Origin: Membranipora membranacea | Lineage: Eukaryota; Bryozoa; Gymnolaemata; Cheilostomatida; Membraniporidae | Length of the DNA: 64,000 nucleotides | Direction of reading: 5' to 3' | NCBI GenBank assembly: GCA_914767715.1 | Contig: OU612066.1 | Span: 25,084,283 to 25,148,282 of the forward strand | Shown here: positions 61,101 through 64,000 of the stretch, in pieces | Position numbering within the stretch: position 1 is the stretch's first letter | How the letters are laid out: every line of letters begins with the position of its first letter | Notes under the pieces: generated by a model | What the model saw: the letters and a program-made list of their open reading frames with translations, nothing else | What the model was told of the DNA's origin: nothing | Databases searched by the model: none | Translations under genes and position numbers: made by a program

Positions 61101-63939
61101 AGTTTGATATGATTGCGACAAATTTTAATTTTTTAATGCTGCCGTATGGTATGTTTTTTTAGTGCAAAAGTGACCCTCATTAAAACGGACGCTGACGGAG
61201 AAGAAAAAAGCCGCAGAGCTAAGCGTTTTGCAGATTATCGATCAGCAGGAGTTCGTCCTCCTTATAAGGTGAGTTACAAGCAAATCTATTTTTCAATCCG
61301 GGCTAAAAAAAAGCGTGATACCCTCCCTTGGTATATTTTTGTAAATTTCAAGTCAGCGTAATTACCCTCCAAATTATCCAAGGATTCCAATATTCTGCGT
61401 TTTGAATAAGGCCAATAAGAGCTTGAACTGGTCGCAGTTTGATATGATTGCGACAAGTTTTAATTTTTTAATGCGGCCGTATGGTATGTTTTTTTAGTGC
61501 AAAAGTGACCCTCATTAAAACGGACGCTGACGGAGAAGAAAAAGCCGCAGAGCTAAACAGTTTGCAGATTATCGATCAGCAGGAGTTGTTCCTCCTTATA
61601 GGGTGAGTTACAAGCAAATCTATTTTTCAATCCGGGCGAAAAAAAAGCGTGATACCCTCCCTTGGTATATTTTTGTAAATTTCAAGTCAGCGTAATTACC
61701 CTCCAAGTTATCCAAGGATTCCAATATTCTGCGTTTTGAATAAGGCCAATAAGAGCTTGAACTGGTCGCAGTTAGATATGATTGCGAAAAATTTTAATTT
61801 TTTAATGCTGCCGTATGGTATGTTTTTTTAGTGCAAAAGTGACCCTCATTAAAACGGACGCTGACGGAGAAGAAAAAGCCGCAGAGCTAAACGGTTTGCA
61901 GATTATCGATCAGCAGGAGTTGTTCCTCCTTATAAGGTGAGTTACAAGCAAATATATTTTTCAATCCGGGCGAAAAAAAAGCGTGATACCCTCCCTTGGT
62001 ATATTTTTGTAAATTTCAAGTCAGCGTAATTACCCTCCAAGTTATCCAAGGATTCCAATATTCTGCGTTTTGAATAAGGCCAATAAGAGCTTGAACTGGT
62101 CGCAGTTTGATATGATTGCGACAGAGTTTTAATTGTTTAATGCTGCCGTATGGTATGTTTTTTTAGTGCAAAAGTGACCCTCATTAAAACGGACGCTGAC
62201 GGAGAAGAAAAAGCCGCAGAGCTAAACGGTTTGCAGATTATCGATCAGCAGGAGTTGTTCCTCCTTATAAGGTGAGTTACAAGCAAATCTATTTTTCGAT
62301 CCGGGCGAAAAAAAAGCGTGATACCCTCCCTTGGTATATTTTTGTAAATTTCAAGTCAGCGTAATTACCCTCCAAGTTATCCAAGGATTCCAATATTCTG
62401 CGTTTTGAATAGGGCCAATCAGAGCTTGAACTGGTCGCAGTTTGATATGATTGCGACAGAGTTTTAATTTTTTAATGCTGCCGTATGGTATGTTTTTTTA
62501 GTGCAAAAGTGACCCTCATTAAAACGGACGCTGACGGAGAAGAAAAAGCCGCAGAGCTAAACGGTTTGCAGATTATCGATCAGCAGGAGTTGTTCCTCCT
62601 TATAAGGTGAGTTACAAGCAAATCTATCTTTCAATCCGGGCTAAAAAAAAGCGTGATACCCTCCCTTGGTATATTTTTGTAAATTTCAAGTCAGCGTAAT
62701 TACCCTCCAAGTTATCCAAGGATTCCAATATTCTGCGTTTTGAATAAGGCCAATAAGAGCTTGAACTGGTCGCAGTTTGATATGATTGCGACAAATTTTA
62801 ATTTTTTAATGCTGCCGTATGGTATTTTTTTTTAGTGCAAAAGTGACCCTCATTAAAACGGACGCTGACGGAGATGAAAAAGCCGCAGAGCTAAACGGTT
62901 TGCAGATTATCGATCAGCAGGAGTTGTTCCTCCTTATAAGGTGAGTTACAAGCAAATCTATTTTTCAATCCGGGCTAAAAAAATGCGTGATACCCTCCCT
63001 TGGTATATTTTTGTAAATTTCAAGTCAGCGTAATTACCCTCCAAGTTATCCAAGGATTCCAATATTCTGCGTTTTGAATAAGGCCAATAAGAGCTTGAAC
63101 TGACCGCAGTTTGATATGATTGCGACAGAGTTTTAATTTTTTAATGTCTGGTATGTTTTTTTAGTGCAAAAGTGACCCTCATTAAAACGGACGCTGACGG
63201 AGAAGAAAAAGCTGCAGAGCTAAACGGTTTGCAGATTATCGATCAGCAGGAGTTGTTCCTCCTTATAAGGTGAGTTACAAGCAAATCTATTTTTCAATCC
63301 GGGCGAAAAAAAAGCGTGATACCCTCCCTTGGTATATTTTTGTAAATTTCAAGTCAGCGTAATTACCCTCCAAGTTATCCAAGGATTCCAATATTCTGCG
63401 TTTTGAATAAGGCCAATAAGAGCTTGAACTGGTCGCAGTTTGATATGATTGCGACAGAGTTTTAATTGTTTAATGCTGCCGTATGGTATGTTTTTTTAGT
63501 GCAAAAGTGACCCTCATTAAAACGGACGCTGACGGAGAAGAAAAAGCCGCAGAGCTAAACGGTTTGCAGATTATCGATCAGCAGGAGTTGTTCCTCCTTA
63601 TAAGGTGAGTTACAAGCAAATCTATTTTTCAATCCGGGCGAAAAAAAAGCGTGATACCCTCCCTTGGTATATTTTTGTAAATTTCAAGTCAGCGTAATTA
63701 CCCTCCAAGTTATCCAAGGATTCCAATATTCTGCGTTTTGAATAGGGCCAATCAGAGCTTGAACTGGTCGCAGTTTGATATGATTGCGACAGAGTTTTAA
63801 TTTTTTAATGCTGCCGTATGGTATGTTTTTTTAGTGCAAAAGTGACCCTCATTAAAACGGACGCTGACGGAGAAGAAAAAGCCGCAGAGCTAAACGGTTT
63901 GCAGATTATCGATCAGCAGGAGTTGTTCCTCCTTATAAG
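49118..63939 (+). CDS. Tandem exon array for a 35-residue repeat protein (45 exon copies)
   Basis: In each unit a 105-base open segment lies between TTTTTTTAG and GTGAGT; the first is 49118-49222 and the last 63835-63939. It starts with the last base of a codon and ends with the first two, so every exon is phase 2 on both sides. Any number can be joined in frame, the junction codon being AGT (Ser). Each exon reads AKVTLIKTDADGEEKAAELN then GLQIIDQQELFLLI plus the junction Ser. Forty-five copies would give about 1,575 residues, with more beyond the window. The unit mixes a charged half and a hydrophobic half, but I recognise no family. Introns of about 230 bases are as alike as the exons, so conservation alone does not prove coding. 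First and last exons are not seen. Confidence 0.55.
58152..58256 (+). pseudogene. Array exon copy with premature stop
   Basis: CAG to TAG at 58234-58236 turns the second Gln of DQQEL into a stop. Because the exon is symmetric it could be skipped without losing frame. If included, it would end the protein after roughly 27 repeats. Confidence 0.8.
59825..59929 (+). pseudogene. Array exon copy with lost acceptor
   Basis: The TTTTTTTAG before this copy reads TTTTTTTTG (A to T at 59823), removing the AG acceptor. The open segment itself is intact. Confidence 0.75.
60829..60933 (+). pseudogene. Array exon copy with lost acceptor and changed codons
   Basis: The acceptor AG is AT at 60827-60828. 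The copy also carries AAA to AAT in the LIKTD segment (Lys to Asn) and a silent GTG to GTA change. Confidence 0.75.
61163..61268 (+). pseudogene. Array exon copy with frameshift
   Basis: One extra A in the GAAGAAAAAGCC run (near 61203) makes this copy 106 bases and shifts its frame. It also differs at the KRFADY region and at GTTCGTCC, making it the most divergent copy. If spliced in, it would disrupt everything downstream. Confidence 0.8.
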
Positions 63940-64000
63940 GTGAGTTACAAGCAAATCTATTTTTCAATCCGGGCTAAAAAAAAGCGTGATACCCTCCCTT

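Larger units (their letters stand above)
48959..64000 (+). repeat. Tandem array, about 335-base unit, 45 unit copies, runs off the window
   Basis: Units follow head to tail from 48959 with a spacing of 333-337 bases and identity well above 95 percent by eye. Each contains, in order, GTAAATTTCAAGTCAGCG, TTGAACTGGTCGCAG, a GTATGTTTTTTTAG acceptor-like tract, a 105-base open segment, GTGAGTTAC, and AATCCGGGCGAAAAAAAAGC or a CTAAAA variant. The left edge is abrupt, and the first 13 or so units are the most uniform. Further right, variants such as ACAAATTTTAAT for ACAGAGTTTTAAT and GGGCTAAA for GGGCGAAA mix. Blocks of three to four units share private variants, which points to unequal exchange or block amplification. 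Confidence 0.97.

Noticed and set aside
61146-61361. Plus-strand 71-codon frame starting MVCFFSAKV
   Set aside because: It is the frameshifted exon copy read through its splice sites, with a start codon in the acceptor tract.
48959-64000. CRISPR-like repeat array
   Set aside because: Units are 335 bases with no short-repeat and unique-spacer pattern, and the genome is eukaryotic. It is a simple tandem array with exon-like segments.

Overview
The window reads as nuclear DNA of an invertebrate animal; the phylum cannot be fixed from sequence alone. It is AT-rich, with GT-AG introns, a decayed LINE, a tRNA-derived SINE, an immunoglobulin-type receptor gene and two small methyltransferase genes cut into seven exons each. 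There are no bacterial operons. Most genes lie in short exons, so the models here were built by hand from splice sites and reading phase.

Left part (1-15433). A decayed non-LTR retrotransposon (1-1880 and 13591-14808) is split inside its reverse transcriptase region by an 11.7 kb near-perfect inverted repeat (1881-13590): two 5.69 kb arms around a 325-base spacer. The arm ends carry short GTAAACTGTCCCC repeats and several copies of a CGCGCGAAAACAACC module. No transposase is recognisable. Each arm carries a small two-exon gene for a secreted peptide, transcribed outward. Just downstream of the LINE lie two exons for a glycine-rich peptide tail (15123-15433) that are in phase with the signal-peptide exon in the right arm.

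Middle part (16475-30081). Two related immunoglobulin-type genes stand head to head. The plus-strand gene (21947-30081) encodes a signal peptide, an Ig domain, further cysteine-containing ectodomain, one membrane segment and a cytoplasmic tail, with two alternative tail exons. The second tail exon looks like a fusion of a copied ectodomain exon start with a copied tail. The minus-strand gene (16475-17716) has only the first three exons. It has lost the third donor site, stops right after the Ig domain, and carries a SINE in intron 2. A decayed coding remnant lies between them.

Right-middle part (31773-44116). Two paralogous SAM-dependent methyltransferase genes, both on the minus strand with identical intron phases, flank a 3.66 kb inverted repeat (36130-39786).

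Right end (48959-64000). A tandem array with a period of about 335 bases runs off the window and holds 45 unit copies. Every unit contains a 105-base open stretch bounded by AG and GTGAGT. It reads as a symmetric phase-2 exon for a 35-residue repeat, so the array could encode a very long repeat protein of variable length. A few units toward the right are broken (stop, lost acceptor, frameshift). This array, the chimeric tail exon and the signal-peptide exon inside the giant palindrome are the most unusual items.
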